Shown here one piece after another: positions 1 to 11,720 of a stretch of 64,000 nt of DNA. Origin of the DNA: Tetradesmus obliquus (Eukaryota; Chlorophyta; Chlorophyceae; Sphaeropleales; Scenedesmaceae); assembly GCA_030272155.1 (NCBI GenBank), contig CP126191.1:10252501-10316500 (forward strand), in the 5' to 3' direction. Positions within the stretch are counted from its first letter, which is position 1. Every line of letters begins with the position of its first letter. The translations under genes were made by a program, and so were the position numbers. The notes beneath the pieces were generated by a model that had not been told where the DNA came from, made no database searches, and saw nothing but the letters and a program-made list of their open reading frames with translations.

Positions 1-3000
1 AACACACATGCACACGCGCACGCTCAAGTGAAGAGGCTTGCATGCATAAAGGAGCACACACTAGCAGGCGCACATGCATGTGCACCCAAACGCACACGCG
101 CCCAAACAGGCCCCCGCCCTCGCGCCTTGAGCCGCCCCACCACCCACCTTGAAGGCGCACATGCACATGCACATGCACACATTGCGTCACCACAGAGAAG
201 GATTGGCTATACGCAGCAGGCCAACAGTAAGAACAGTTCCGTAGTAGATGCCGCAGTAAATGCCCATGTTGCCTAGTGCCAGACCTCTTCTCCGTTGCGG
301 ACAGCAACTCACTTGGTGTGCAGCTGCCGGAGATTGCTGACCACGCTCCGGTGACGGTGTCACAAACAGCAAAGGGGGATCCTGTGGCGTCACCCGAGCA
401 CGTGGCGTCGCACCGGGCCAGGTTTGCGCAGCCGCCAGTGGGCCAGGCGCTACCTTCCGGTGTTGTTGAGGGCACGCCTGTGCATTCCTTTTTAGCTGCA
501 GAGCAGCAGCAGGCATGCAGCACGGTACGCAGAAGGTGAGCAGCTGCAGGACATCCGATGCTAGCTTCCGATGCAGTTCTTCCTGCTTGTAACAGCTGAG
601 CAGCAGTGTACATGTGGACATGTGCGAGCAGCACAAATCAACCGCAGTGAGTAATTCTCACATGCGGGACCTGTGGCACAGTGCCGGCATGCCATGGTTG
701 CAACCGCCCTTTTGTGCAATGCGCGCTGGAGCTTCTGGGCTACGTAGCGCCCGCTTCTACGCTGAGTTCTTTCTGCTTGCTGCTGGTGCTTGAGTTAGGT
801 GCGTCACACTGTGACATTGTGCATGATGCCACGTCCAAGCCACCCACAACAGCATGTTTCACTGCCAGCGCATTGTGCACAAATGTTCAGCGCTCCGGGA
901 CTCACGCTGTTCTGTGGCAGGGCAGCTGGCGGTGGCGGGTATGGTCCACGTGCCAGCATCAGTGCAGGAGGCAGTCACTGTGCCGCCGTTGACGCAGGAG
1001 CCGATGCAGTCAAAGCCAGGGATCTGGCCCAGGCACTGCGTGCTGAAGAACGCTCCAGCAAACTCTGGCATGTTGGGGCAGGTGATGGCTTGCTGTGTGC
1101 CTGTAAACGGCAAAGCATGGGGTGAGTTGGACAGGCGGAATAAAGCCCAGCAAGCTAGGTCAGCCAACACACCACGTAGAGTGTCTGCTGCAATCCAGCT
1201 TCAAAGCGGCTTTTGAAACAGCATTGCATTGCCTGTCCAGCACCGTACACGCACAGCCCTTGAGCAAGTCACATCACACACCTGCGACCTGAGTGGCGTT
1301 GGTCAGCGTAGCATCAAACACAGCTGTCAGGTTGGCAGCCACGATGGCCGTCTGCACTTTCACAAGCAGATCCGCTGCACCTCCGTCCTTCAAGTCCGTG
1401 TTGAGCATCTGCAGCACCGTGTCCAGGCTGGCACCAGCAGGCAGGCTTGAGCTGGGCTTGCCGGTGATGGCAGCATACAGCGCACGGGAGGCAGCATCCA
1501 CTTGGGCTGCCGTGGTGAGCAGTGGGGAGGTGGTGATGGACAGCGTGACAGTGACGTTGCTGGCGAGCAGGCGCCTGCCGGTGGCAGCGGGCTGCAGAAA
1601 TGCAGCAAGGACAGCAGCGGCGGCGATGGCAGGATGGCAGCAGATGCAGGGGCAGCGGTAAGCGCCGCGTCAGCAGTTTGTAAGGCAGCAACGGCGTGGT
1701 TGCCAACCCATCACTGCTCCACCAAGGCCAGCTGCTGGAGCTGTGGGAGTTGCGTGCTGATGTACATTGAGGCTGGTTGGGCTGCTGCCTTGTGCTGCTT
1801 GCAAATAGCATGCCAAATGAGCAGCAGATGGCCGCATCATCAAACCAGGCGTGAAATGTTCAAAACCAGTGGGACTGCAGAATACGCATGCTCTTCTGGG
1901 GCAGTTTTTGAGGCTCACCTTGCAGTCGATCACTTCAACAAACACAAGGGCGGATTCAGCAGTGGGCAGGCCGCTGGTGATTGTAGCTCTCACGCCGTTT
2001 GCCAGCGCCTCCACAGCAGCTGGGTCGCAGGAGGTGCCAATGATCGGCGTGTCGACCACGATGGCTTTGATGATCGGCTTGGGCTTGGGCAGGCAGGGGC
2101 CAGCATACTCCACCCAGTAGGCGTCAGTGCCATTGTAGAACATGTTGGTGCGGGTGCCATCTGCAGTGTTGGAATTGCAGCGCGGCACGGCAGATGTTTG
2201 GCTCAGGATGCAGGGCGTATGGAAACAAGCAGCAGCAGCAACAGCAGCAGCAGCGAAAGCAGAGACTGCAAACTACTGGAGCAACAGCAACAGAAGCAGC
2301 AGCAGCAGCAGCAGCAGCCGCAGCAGAAGCAGCAGCAGCGAGTATGACGTGTGTGCTCTTTACCTACAGCAGCAGCAGGGCCACTCACTGTTCTGTGACA
2401 CCTTCAGGCTGTACTTGGCAAACAGCGCAGCCACGTTCTTGTACAGCGTGGTGTTGTAGCCGCCCGTGCAGGGGCTGGCAGTGTCAGGGTCGGCCACGGC
2501 CGCCCACATGTCGTCCCTGACCTGTGTGTCGGTGGTGCTGTTGAAGCGCACACCTGCCCTGAAGGATGCGTAGGTCTTGTTGTTGTACTGCATTGGTTGA
2601 ATGGAAGGGAAGGCGCAGGGCAGGGCAGGCAGTGCAGGATGTCAGCAGAAGATTTGGTAACGGGCGTTAGAATGTACGCAACGAACGCTCGAGACAGTGG
2701 CATTGACACACTTTACGCTGACCTGTTCTCAGCTAAAGATGGTGCCAGGACCCACATGTAACTATCCTCTCTCTAAAAGCACGGCATGCAGAGAAGATCA
2801 GTTGTTTTCAGGCACCTCGTCACTGCGGCGATATGCAGCAGGAAGCAACAATGATGGAAGGGCACAAGCACTGCGTGACAACCAATGCTATCTGCACTGT
2901 CAGGTATATGAAGGAGGAGCAGCGCACATCATTTCACAAATGCTAGCGGCAGCAGGCAGCAATAGAGCTTGGTGTGCCCAACTCGCCTGTTTAAATGGGC

Positions 3001-3407
3001 ATGTGGCTGAAACAACGCATCAACCCAAGCCAATCGATGTATTTTCAGTGCCAGTCGCCTACCGTGATGTCCTTGCAGGGTTGACGCACCACCCTGACAG
3101 ACAGTGCCGCAGCAGGCCAGCCAGCGGCATTCAGCACATCCATAAAATCTCTTGTAACAGCCAGTGCCAGGGTGTTGTTGAAGTTCTTGTCCTTGGCAGT
3201 GGCATACACGCCTGCACAGGTCACGTCCTGCAGCGCCCAGGTGGCCTGCACAAACTGCTGCCGCGTCAGGTTGACAGGAGTGGCCACGCGCTTTTTCAGA
3301 GGCTTCTTCAGCAAAGCCCTGCCGGTGGTGAAGGTGTCACGCGTGGCAGCAGCCAGCTGGGCTGCCAGCAGGCAGCTCAGCAGTGCCAGCAGCAGCAGGG
3401 GCCGCAT
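1..3407 (-). CDS. Secreted Cys-rich mosaic protein, paralog A (partial, runs off left edge)
   Basis: Exons read on the minus strand: 3407-3063, 2587-2389, 2160-1919, 1591-1282, 1100-906, 495-313. All joints keep frame and use GT..AG. The ATG at 3407 opens a hydrophobic signal peptide (MRPLLLLALLSCLLAAQLAAA). A roughly 230-residue N-terminal module follows, with N-glycosylation sequons and conserved Cys (WALQDVTCAGVYATAKDKNF). Exon 4 is a second conserved module (PAGASLDTVLQMLN). Exons 5 and 6 are two Cys-rich, sushi-like modules; each has the form C...GG...C...W...SGSCTP or similar. Exon lengths match paralog B at 52814 one for one: 199 nt for exon 2, 310 for exon 4 and 183 for exon 6 in both. 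An extracellular matrix or cell-wall role is inferred. I do not recognise a named family. The next exon would lie outside the window. Confidence 0.8.
2219..2345. repeat. Interrupted CAG/CTG triplet array in intron 2 of paralog A
   Basis: Imperfect AGC/CAG units on the plus strand, so CTG in the sense of the minus-strand gene. The array sits inside the intron between the exons ending at 2389 and starting at 2160, nearer its 3' splice site. It fits the window-wide tendency for CTG arrays near acceptors. Confidence 0.85.
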
Positions 3408-4976
3408 GGTGTCACTTGGCAGATGTGAGTGTGGTGACCCTGCAATGTCACCAGCAGGAAGAAGGCGGGGTCGCCTGAACCATTGCATTTGCTGTTACCG
3501 AAAACGTATATTGGTGGCAGTTTTGCGGCCGATAGGCGAAACGGCCGAGTCACCAGGCTGACTCGTCCACCGCATACACCCGGCAATTGCTGATTAACAA
3601 GGCTTGGAAGGATGCAAACGGCCGTTGAAAGCCATATGTTACTGCTGTAGGTTGCGATGCGTGCCAGATGCGCACACGGACAAGCACACAGCATCAGCTG
3701 GGTAACACTGGCGGACGCAACCCAGGCACTTGGCAGGTCTAGGTATTCCGGAAAATGCCACGAAACATATTTCGTTGCTGTTTCATGCCATTGACAGTGC
3801 ACGAGAGTCAATGCACGACATCCCACTTACTTGCAGATGTTGTGAAGTGCCCAGCACCTGTAGTTGTTCTTCGACGCCTGCGCTGCATGGCATACCGCAT
3901 GTTAACCACAGGTTGCGTTTGACAGCTGCAACGCCCTCTCATGCTCTGCGACATCACCCGACTTGAGTTCACTTTCAATAGATCCTACCTGGTTGTTGAT
4001 CAAACAACTTGATTGACTCTTACATAACAACATTAAACGTCTGGTAGTGGTCTGATGGAGTCATACACAGCTTTGTAGGTGCGCAAACACGTGTGACCCT
4101 GGCCATGTCACTTGTTGTCATGTTGGCGTGCAGTCTTTTCCGGTTCCGATGTCAAGTCATAAGCCTTGTATTTGCTCATTGTCAATAAAACCAAGCAGAT
4201 CAGCTGTGCGTTTGCTGTGTTGTTGGCTGAGGAACACGCCGTGGAGCAGCTGAACCTTCAGAAATCTCTTTTATCAAAACGATATAGCCCTACAGCTCGT
4301 TCAGTGTGTACGATGGAAACTCGGACGAAGGATTGCGGTTGTTTGGCATGGAGTGTCACTGGTGTCACTCGAACGCATAGGGCCCTCCCGCCACCCACAG
4401 CTGACATTAGGAGCTGAGGTAGACAATTTTAGCACGTTGGTGTTTATTTTGTGCTGCTGGCCCTGTGTGGCTGTACATGAGCGTTGCAAGGCCTGGGATT
4501 CACGCCATCTGTTACCTCGGCAACGCATGCAGCGGCAGCATGTCGCCTGCAGTTTCAGGCATTGCTAAATACTTCTATGAGTATGCATCCAAGTTTGAGC
4601 CCTGCTGCGCCACTCGCCGCGAAGTGACTTTTTCAGATCTTGTTTCCTTTATTATCAGACAAGGTCGCAGATACTAAACGATTCGTGAGTAGTTCGACAC
4701 AGTTTCAGGCTGTACGAGTGGCTCATTGGTCGTGTACGCCCCATACTCGCTGGTCATGTCACCTGCTGCACTACGGTAGCAGTGAGTCAGAGCGCCACTG
4801 GCTCGTTGCAACACCAGTGATGGCCTCCCAGGGCAGAGCTGGAAAGCATTGGTTACAAAAATAAAATGGGTGCACTGGCATTGGGCTGCCATGCAAGTAA
4901 GCTGTCAAGCAGCGTGTCACACGCTGCTGCAGCCTGCACAGTGCAGCACCATCATGGCCCACTCATGGAGAGGCAC
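3408..4976. other. Upstream/intergenic region of paralog A
   Basis: No gene supported. Short ORFs here have no recognisable content. It should hold the promoter of the minus-strand secreted gene starting at 3407, but I could not assign a TATA box or other element. Confidence 0.5.
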
Positions 4977-5260
4977 AACCAAGACATCAGTGATATTCCG
5001 TGTGCTGTATGCTGCCGTCACCGGCAAGCCCAGCTCAAGCATGCCTGCTGGTGCCAGCCTGGACACGGTGCTGCAGATGCTCAACATGGACTTGAAGGAC
5101 GGCAGTGCGGCGGCGCTGCTTGTGGACGTGCAAAAAGCCGTCGCGGCTGCCAACCTGACAGCTGTGCTTGATGCCTCCTTTACCAACGCTACCCAGATTG
5201 CAGCTGTGTGGTGTGACTTGCTCAAGGGCTGTGCGTCCATAGAGACAAGTGCAAAGATAT
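4977..5260 (+). pseudogene. Decayed duplicate of exon 4 of the secreted Cys-rich gene
   Basis: The plus strand encodes a stretch matching exon 4 of paralog A (minus strand, 1591-1282) almost residue for residue, including PAGASLDTVLQML and AANLTAVLDASFTNATQ. Similarity continues past the exon end into the first bases of the adjacent intron (about 5215-5250), so this is a genomic copy and not a retrocopy. The donor dinucleotide at the copied exon end is CT instead of GT. No other exons of the gene lie alongside. It is inverted relative to paralog A and closer to A than to B. It is a broken gene fragment with no evidence of function. Confidence 0.75.
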
Positions 5261-5873
5261 TGTCACATCAAGTGGACGTCAACAGGGACGTGATTGTGAT
5301 ACACTGAGTCTATGTACCATTTGTGGTGTTGTTCTGCAGAACCGTTGGGCTTGCAGCAGCCGTATGTGCTTGCCGATGCAGCTGTGATGTACTACAAGGC
5401 ATTTTGAAGGTGCTTGAATGTGCAGTTACTGTGTAGATTCGTCCTTTTGCAATACGCTAGCAGGGAGCCCTCGCTGAGAGTGACATGCGGTAACATGATG
5501 ATGATGATGACAGGTGGCAATCATAGCAACAGTCACGTGCACTGCTGTGCACAGCAATTGCCCACAACACTTGAAACTACATTGGAGTATGTAGTGCAGC
5601 AACACGGGCAGGAAGCAGAACATGCAACAGTACTAGCAGTACAGCAGTGCCACCAACACTGCGCCGCGCGGCAGGAGTGTCTGCATTTCACAACAATTGT
5701 GAGGTCCTTACTATTCATGCTGTGTTGCGAGGTACTGACAAGCCAAGAATGAGAGGGCGTAATAACCCCATTTGTTCCAATCAATGATCAACCGTTGCCA
5801 TAGCCAGCAGACACTTGTTGTGCCTGGCTGGGGTTCCTCATTGCTACTGTTTCTAGCAGCAATCTGCTGTTGC

Positions 5874-5954
<81 letters not shown>

Positions 5955-8031
5955 AGGTCACATGTGACGCTAAAAGCCGTTCAGCCTGAGTTAGCATGCA
6001 ACATTGCAGTTGCATGTGCGTGGCTGCCAGTGCGTCACAGGCTGCAGGCGTTCATGCCTGGGTGCTAGCACCAGTATGCCACTGAGCAGCAGCGTGGCGT
6101 GGGAGTACACTGCGTGCATGGCATGGCATGCGCTACCAAGCACTGTCAGTCCCGTCAGCCATGCATAGCCTGCCAGGCTTGACTGCTTGCTCACACTGTG
6201 AACAAGCAGATGGCGCCGTTGCTATGCCTTGATTGGTGATGTGATCGTCCTATTCTGGAGTAGAAGGAGAGGGCAAAGGGGCAGCACGGCTTTTAGACAG
6301 GGCGAACAGCATCCTGCAATTGGTGGCTGCAGAAGTGTTGCGTGCCTACGGCACGACATGGGTGCTGCGGCCTTTGACGCAGGCCCTGGAGGTCAGCGCT
6401 ACCAGCTGCAGAGGCTGTACTGCAGCCTCTGAGGTGACCACACAACTTGCGCCAGGTCATGTGGCACATCTGCTTGGAATGTTGGTCTACTTGCTGGCTG
6501 CACATTGAGCAGCAGCATGTCAGTGAGGATATATCCGCAAGGGGCAGGGACTGCCAGCCATGCTGCAGCCTGGCAATGGGCAGGCTGGGTACAAATCAAC
6601 ATTGCTTGATGTCACAACAACCAACAAGACCCAACATTGCATGAGGCAAGACACAGTGTGTCTTGCATAACCAAAACAAGCAGCTTGAAGGCAGAGTGGG
6701 TCTGACCAATTTGTCCTGATGCTACTAGTAGTGAGTAACAGGTGTTGTTGACATGTGTGGGGCTGAGTGGTACACGAGGGATGGATCTGCAGCAGAGAGA
6801 TAAACCAGAGCCAGCCTGAGTTCCGTATATGTTGCGCCACAGGACACATGCGCTCTTATCATCACCTCCAACTGTGCATAAGATATGCACAGCTTATATT
6901 GTCTGACAGCATGTCTAACCGACTGCTAACCCATCTCCACCACAAACAACATACAGCAGCATTGACTGCACGCATGACTGTGTACACAAGCAGGCATCTC
7001 AACACTCCCACTCAATCCAGTTGATGTGCAAGATGCTCATCTTTTTAACACGGCACGGTAGACAGATCAAACATTGCAAATTTCAGCACATGGACATGAC
7101 CAAAATGACTCGAGCAGTACAGCTGTACAACAGGAACACTAGTGTCCAGCGACACACATCTGCTGCATTCAGCAAAGCCTCTCACTGCGTGTTGAGCCAA
7201 TCTAACACGTTCATAGATGCCAGTGGATAAGTGATAGAACGTAGAGATTATTTGCAACCGCAATGCCTGCCGCAGGCTGAGTCAAGCAGCTGAAGCAGCT
7301 GAAGCACTGCCAGCGCAGCGCTCAGCGCCAGCCGGGCTTGCAGCCCTAGGGCTGCATCTCTTGGTGCTTGCTTATAGCACTGCTTCGTCCTCAACACCGC
7401 TCGAGTTTGTGTAAATGTGGGTGGAGTGCTATTGCACTATAAGTGCCTGCATCGCATGACATCACGCGTTGTGAACGGTGCTTTGACCGGTGCTGCTGTT
7501 ATTGTTATATTAGGACACTCGCACATTGACTGCCTCACAATTGCTATTTATACCGCCCTACTATTCTTATTCGACGCAAGTACTTGTCGGACTGCTACCT
7601 CTTACAACAGGGCAAGCTTAGGTGAACGTTCAACGGCTACTACATGTTCATTGCCGTGCCTTGACAACCACAGCTGTAGTGCTGCTCTTTGAATCATAGC
7701 TGGGCGCTAAAGGTGAGTGTAGCTTGTACACTAGCAACAGCCTGCTTTCAGGCAATGCTGCAGCCACTGCTCGAAGGCAGGCGCGCTTGAGGACGGACAG
7801 TGCTGTTCGCGCTCGATGTAAGCGCCTGCATGCTGCCATGGCGCAAGTAGTTGCGTGATTGACAAGTACTCAGCATCCAAGCCGTTGCAAGCTGTGTATG
7901 CTCGTGAAGGGCAAGCTTTGCACATTTACTGCTGTCACAACCAGTACTGCTCTTCCTGCACCACCCACTCTCTGTTCATATGCAGGTGTGTCTACAAGTT
8001 CTGTGTTCGTCCCTATCCACGCCGTCACAAC
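5261..8031. other. Intergenic region without a supported gene
   Basis: Only short ORFs with no recognisable domain. It contains one long CTG microsatellite (5878-5955) and a short ATG run near 5494-5510. The last few hundred bases should include the promoter and 5' UTR of the gene starting at 8032. Confidence 0.5.
5878..5955. repeat. (CTG)n microsatellite, about 26 units, intergenic
   Basis: Almost pure CTG/GCT repeat on the plus strand ending in CTGCAGGT. That end resembles the intron 3' ends elsewhere in this window (CTG array plus CAG), but no exon follows it. Confidence 0.95.
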
Positions 8032-8997
8032 ATGAAGAACCTTCTGAGGCCCATCCCGTTCTTGGTGTTGATGCTCCTGTCTGCGGCAATGCACCCAACT
8101 ACAGCGCGCGTAACCATCAACATGACAGCAGCAACCCTGGAAACCCAGGCCATACTCACTGCTGCTACGCTGGGCGCGGCCTCAACAACTGCAGCGCCTA
8201 TGGCTGCTGCTGTGCAGCAGGCGGCAGTCACCACAACCAACAGCCTGCAGAAGGCACTGGCCGAGCTGCTCAACCCTGACGGCACCCACAAGGTCACCAT
8301 CACCATGCCCAAGCTGCCGGGTTTGCAGCCTCGCAATGTCACCCTGCCCAAGCTCCTGCAGAGCGCCAACAACCTTTCGTTCAACATTACGCTGCCCAAG
8401 CTGCTCAACTTTTCTTCGGTGGGCGCCAGCAGCTCCAACTCCAGCACCATCAAGGACACCCTGAAGATGGCAACAGATGTCCTGCAGCAGCTGGCACAGC
8501 TGCAGCCATCTCTGGCCAAGTTGGACACTCTCTTCAAGAACCTGAACAACAATGCTGGCTCTACGCGCAGCCTGCTGGAGGAAGAAGACACTGCTACAGA
8601 TGCTAACGCCACCATTGATCCTGCAGCAACTGCACGCACATTTCTGGCAGATGACAATGCTGCGGGTGTCACTTCTAGCAACGACAACACCGAGAAGAAT
8701 GCCACAGTGGTCACCAACAACAAGAAAATTGCACAGAAGATCAATCTGGGCATGTCAGATGGCTGGCTTGTGCTGTACAGCGGCTTCAAGGTAGCGCAGG
8801 CGAGCGTGCAGCTGATGGCTGCAGTGATGCGTTCCGGCACCACTGGTGTTGTCTCTGTTGACCCTGCGCTACTGCTGACATTTGCTGACCTGGGTTCTAA
8901 CTTCAGTAGTGCAGTGTCATACCTTCTGTATAGTACTCAGAAGACAGTGGCCGATGTGGTAACGCCTTTTGGTATCTTCAAGCCGCTCAATGGCTAG
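8032..8997 (+). CDS. Secreted Asn/Ser/Thr-rich protein of unknown function, copy 1
   Basis: Single open frame of 321 residues. The frame extends upstream of 8032, but that ATG begins a clear signal peptide (MKNLLRPIPFLVLMLLSAAM), so I chose it. The mature part is rich in N-glycosylation sequons (NMT, NVT, NLS, NIT, NFS, NSS). It has a short repeated motif LPKLL and a middle segment (VLQQLAQL, then TRSLLEEE). The last 85 residues are a hydrophobic conserved domain (DGWLVLYSGFKVAQ, LLLTFADLGSNFSS, AVSYLLYS). The gene at 10827 has the same organisation and the same C-terminal domain. I recognise no named family. A secreted or surface glycoprotein is inferred. It is intronless, unlike most genes here. 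Confidence 0.8.
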   Translation: MKNLLRPIPFLVLMLLSAAMHPTTARVTINMTAATLETQAILTAATLGAASTTAAPMAAAVQQAAVTTTNSLQKALAELLNPDGTHKVTITMPKLPGLQPRNVTLPKLLQSANNLSFNITLPKLLNFSSVGASSSNSSTIKDTLKMATDVLQQLAQLQPSLAKLDTLFKNLNNNAGSTRSLLEEEDTATDANATIDPAATARTFLADDNAAGVTSSNDNTEKNATVVTNNKKIAQKINLGMSDGWLVLYSGFKVAQASVQLMAAVMRSGTTGVVSVDPALLLTFADLGSNFSSAVSYLLYSTQKTVADVVTPFGIFKPLNG

Positions 8998-10826
8998 GAG
9001 AATACTGCGTGCGGAGAAGGTGCACAGCATTGTGTGATGATGTGGACTGTTGTGTTTCTTCCTTGGCAGATCCAGGCATCTCATTCTATGTGTGGTCTGT
9101 GTTTATCTCTGTGTTTCCTGTATCAGATTGCATGACCAGTATCAAACCAATGTGACACCACTAAAGTGGGCAATGATACAATGGTTACGAATATGATTTT
9201 GCTTCACTGTGCATCACTATTGTACTCAAGCTTCAACTGTATCTACTCGATCATAAGTATGTGCAGGGTGGACAGCCAGATGTGACCTGCTGTCAAATGT
9301 GTCCTCGCCATGTGTATCGGTGCTGTGTGTGTACTGGCTCAAATCCGGATGTGGGTTTTGTAAATATAGCCGAGGCTGATAAACGCTTCGAATCGTTCAC
9401 TCCTCTGCTTGGTTTCATAGCTACAGGGAGCCATGCTCTGTGTGCTTGTGTTTAGCAGTCAACATGCTGGTGTTCTGTTGACAAGCTGTCTTGGGCGATG
9501 ATAACGTCCTCCCTGCCTAAGTACAGGGTGATCTCTGCAGCTTTTCCCTACAGTCCGTCTGCGTTTTGGTGACAATGTAGCGTGTGCAGCATCTTGGTGG
9601 TTTGCTGCAGCCGCTGAAGCAACTGCTGTCTTGATGTGACTGATGTTATTCTACAGCCCATCGACACAAGACACCAGTACACGCACAGCCGCCATGACTA
9701 TACCAGGTGCATGCATGATCTGGCTATGTGCATGTGAAGTGTAACAACAAACTCTCCCTTTACAACATCATCCTGCTGTGTTCCTGATAGGCATGTGTAA
9801 GCATATGTAAGAGGTTTGGTCATGTTTTGACCTCTTTGAAAGGTGACGGGAAAAACATGCCATACAACTCACCACGTGTCGGCATAACTGATCCAGGCAT
9901 GATGTTACCAGTCCAGCCACGGACTGTGGCACAGCAGAACTTGAAGCCATACCACTCAGCCGCTGAGACTAGCGGGCCGCTAGTGCAGCAGTCTTTTGTG
10001 TATTCACTCGTTGCCTGATTGGCAGTCACTGCCAAGGCCCGCAGATCTCGGCTCGGTCCACGTAAGAGAAGAGGGTTTATAAGCATACTGCAGCAAGCAA
10101 GTTGCTGTTTGTGGTCATGCACCCTGATAATGGCAGTTTTGTGGCAGCACACAACTTCAGCGCTGCATCACACCTTCAGAGCCTGGTGTATTCATATTTC
10201 AGCTGCGAAGTCTTGAATTCATTACCTGCAACCACCGTTTTGCCTGCTTTAGTTTTAGAAGGCTGTGCTTGAGACAAACATACTGACCTGTTCACTGAAC
10301 ATGGCATGACAGCAGCAGTTCAGCTGCTGAGCAATCCAGCAATGAACGTTCCATTGCAGCACTCCGCTGACTTTTAAACGTCATGTCATCATGAACAGCT
10401 TCAAAACATAATCCATCCCAAACATGCGACACGTGCTCAGCTGACCCTTTTTGATTGTTACTAAAACCCTTTCTCCCAAGACAAGCTCATTACGCAGCGG
10501 TTGCAGAGTGACTAAGCTGTTGAATTATACACCAATGTACGTGCTCGCTTTTCATCAAGAATTTTCTTTCAGCTGCAACGCATCGCGGTTGTCGTCGCAC
10601 AGAGAGACGTTGGTCAAGTCTGCACAGCTTGTCCAGCACTCGTGCCTTGCACGGCGTCCATACACAGCAGAGCGGCGTTATGAAAGGTTTTTTTTCCTTG
10701 GGCGGCTGCAGGTGGGTAGTGAAACACGCGTAGGCCAGGCTGCTCAGCAGCAGTGCTGCTCTATGCTGTTGCCTTTGTGTGTTGCTTGCATGTGCTGACT
10801 GTTAGGTGGTGCACTTAAAACGCAGG
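8998..10826. other. Spacer between the two secreted paralogs
   Basis: No supported gene. It holds the 3' UTR of the first gene and the promoter and 5' UTR of the second. TGTAA, the usual chlorophyte polyadenylation signal, occurs near 9357, about 360 nt past the first stop; its use is unproven. Confidence 0.45.
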
Positions 10827-11720
10827 ATGAGTCTCAAATTTTCCTTAGCTATGCTGCTGGTGATTCTGCTGGCAACAGTCAACTGCGCGGGGCGGCTTCA
10901 CCCATCAGAAGAAGCAGGTCCTGGTGCGATTCCTGCCACTGGCATGAGCCTGGGCCAGCCCACACACGCATCTGGCCGGAACAATCATGCTGCCAAGGAT
11001 GGAACCAGCACAGATGGTACAAGCAGCAAACATTACAGTGCCAGCTCAAGCGGCGCTGATAGCAAGCAGGGTGCTGCAGTCAGCCTTGCAGGAGAAGTGC
11101 TACAGCAGCTAGCATCCCAGTCTGAATTGCTGCAAGAGCACCTGCAGCAGCTGCATGAAGAAGAGGGACCTGATATGAGCACTGTGTCAGGTCCCAGCCG
11201 CACACTGCTGGAAGACAGCAGTCACAAAGGTTCGGCAGGGATTGAAACAGCACAGCTGAGCGACAACGGCACTGCCACGTCCAACACTGCCACCTCAGCA
11301 CCTGTCACCATCAACAACAGCAGCAGCAGCAATGGCAGCAGCGATGCAACCCACGATGTTTGCATTATGTGGTCCTCCTCAGTGCCTGCTGCATCTACGG
11401 GCAACGCAAGCACCAGCACAACGAGCAGCACAGTGTTGCAGAGCAGCACCCGGAACACGAATGCCCGGAGGATCGGCAGCCGTGCCAACCTGGTTGTCTC
11501 TGATGCCTGGCTGGTCATCTGGTCAGGCCTGCAAATCCTGCAGGCATGTGTGCAGATGCTTGGCACACTCTTGGCGGCTGCAGTTGATGGCAATGTCGTT
11601 GTGGACTCCCAGCTGGTCCTAAGGTTCGCCGACTTGGGGGCTGCCTTTTCTTCAGGCGTGTCGTACTTACTGTACTCTATCTTCCTGTTGACCTCTGATG
11701 CAGTAGCCCCCTGGGTATGA
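10827..11720 (+). CDS. Secreted Ser/Thr-rich protein of unknown function, copy 2
   Basis: Single open frame of 297 residues from the ATG at 10827. An in-frame GTG further upstream is not needed, because MSLKFSLAMLLVILLATVNC forms the signal peptide. A Ser/Thr/Gly-rich low-complexity mature region follows, then a segment parallel to the neighbour (VLQQLASQSELLQEHLQQL, then SRTLLEDS). The C-terminal hydrophobic domain is also shared (DAWLVIWSGLQILQ, LVLRFADLGAAFSSG, VSYLLYS). The N- and C-terminal blocks are conserved while the middle has diverged, so this is an old tandem duplicate of 8032-8997. Function unknown. The C-terminal hydrophobic helices could insert in or sit on a membrane. Confidence 0.78.
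   Translation: MSLKFSLAMLLVILLATVNCAGRLHPSEEAGPGAIPATGMSLGQPTHASGRNNHAAKDGTSTDGTSSKHYSASSSGADSKQGAAVSLAGEVLQQLASQSELLQEHLQQLHEEEGPDMSTVSGPSRTLLEDSSHKGSAGIETAQLSDNGTATSNTATSAPVTINNSSSSNGSSDATHDVCIMWSSSVPAASTGNASTSTTSSTVLQSSTRNTNARRIGSRANLVVSDAWLVIWSGLQILQACVQMLGTLLAAAVDGNVVVDSQLVLRFADLGAAFSSGVSYLLYSIFLLTSDAVAPWV

Noticed and set aside
1502-2347. 281-codon plus-strand ORF in paralog A
   Set aside because: Lies over minus-strand exons 3 and 4, which match paralog B in sequence and exon length.
3981-4005. TACCTGGTTG followed by a nearby TTGATC resembles the start of an 18S rRNA gene
   Set aside because: Only about 10 bases match and nothing downstream resembles rRNA.
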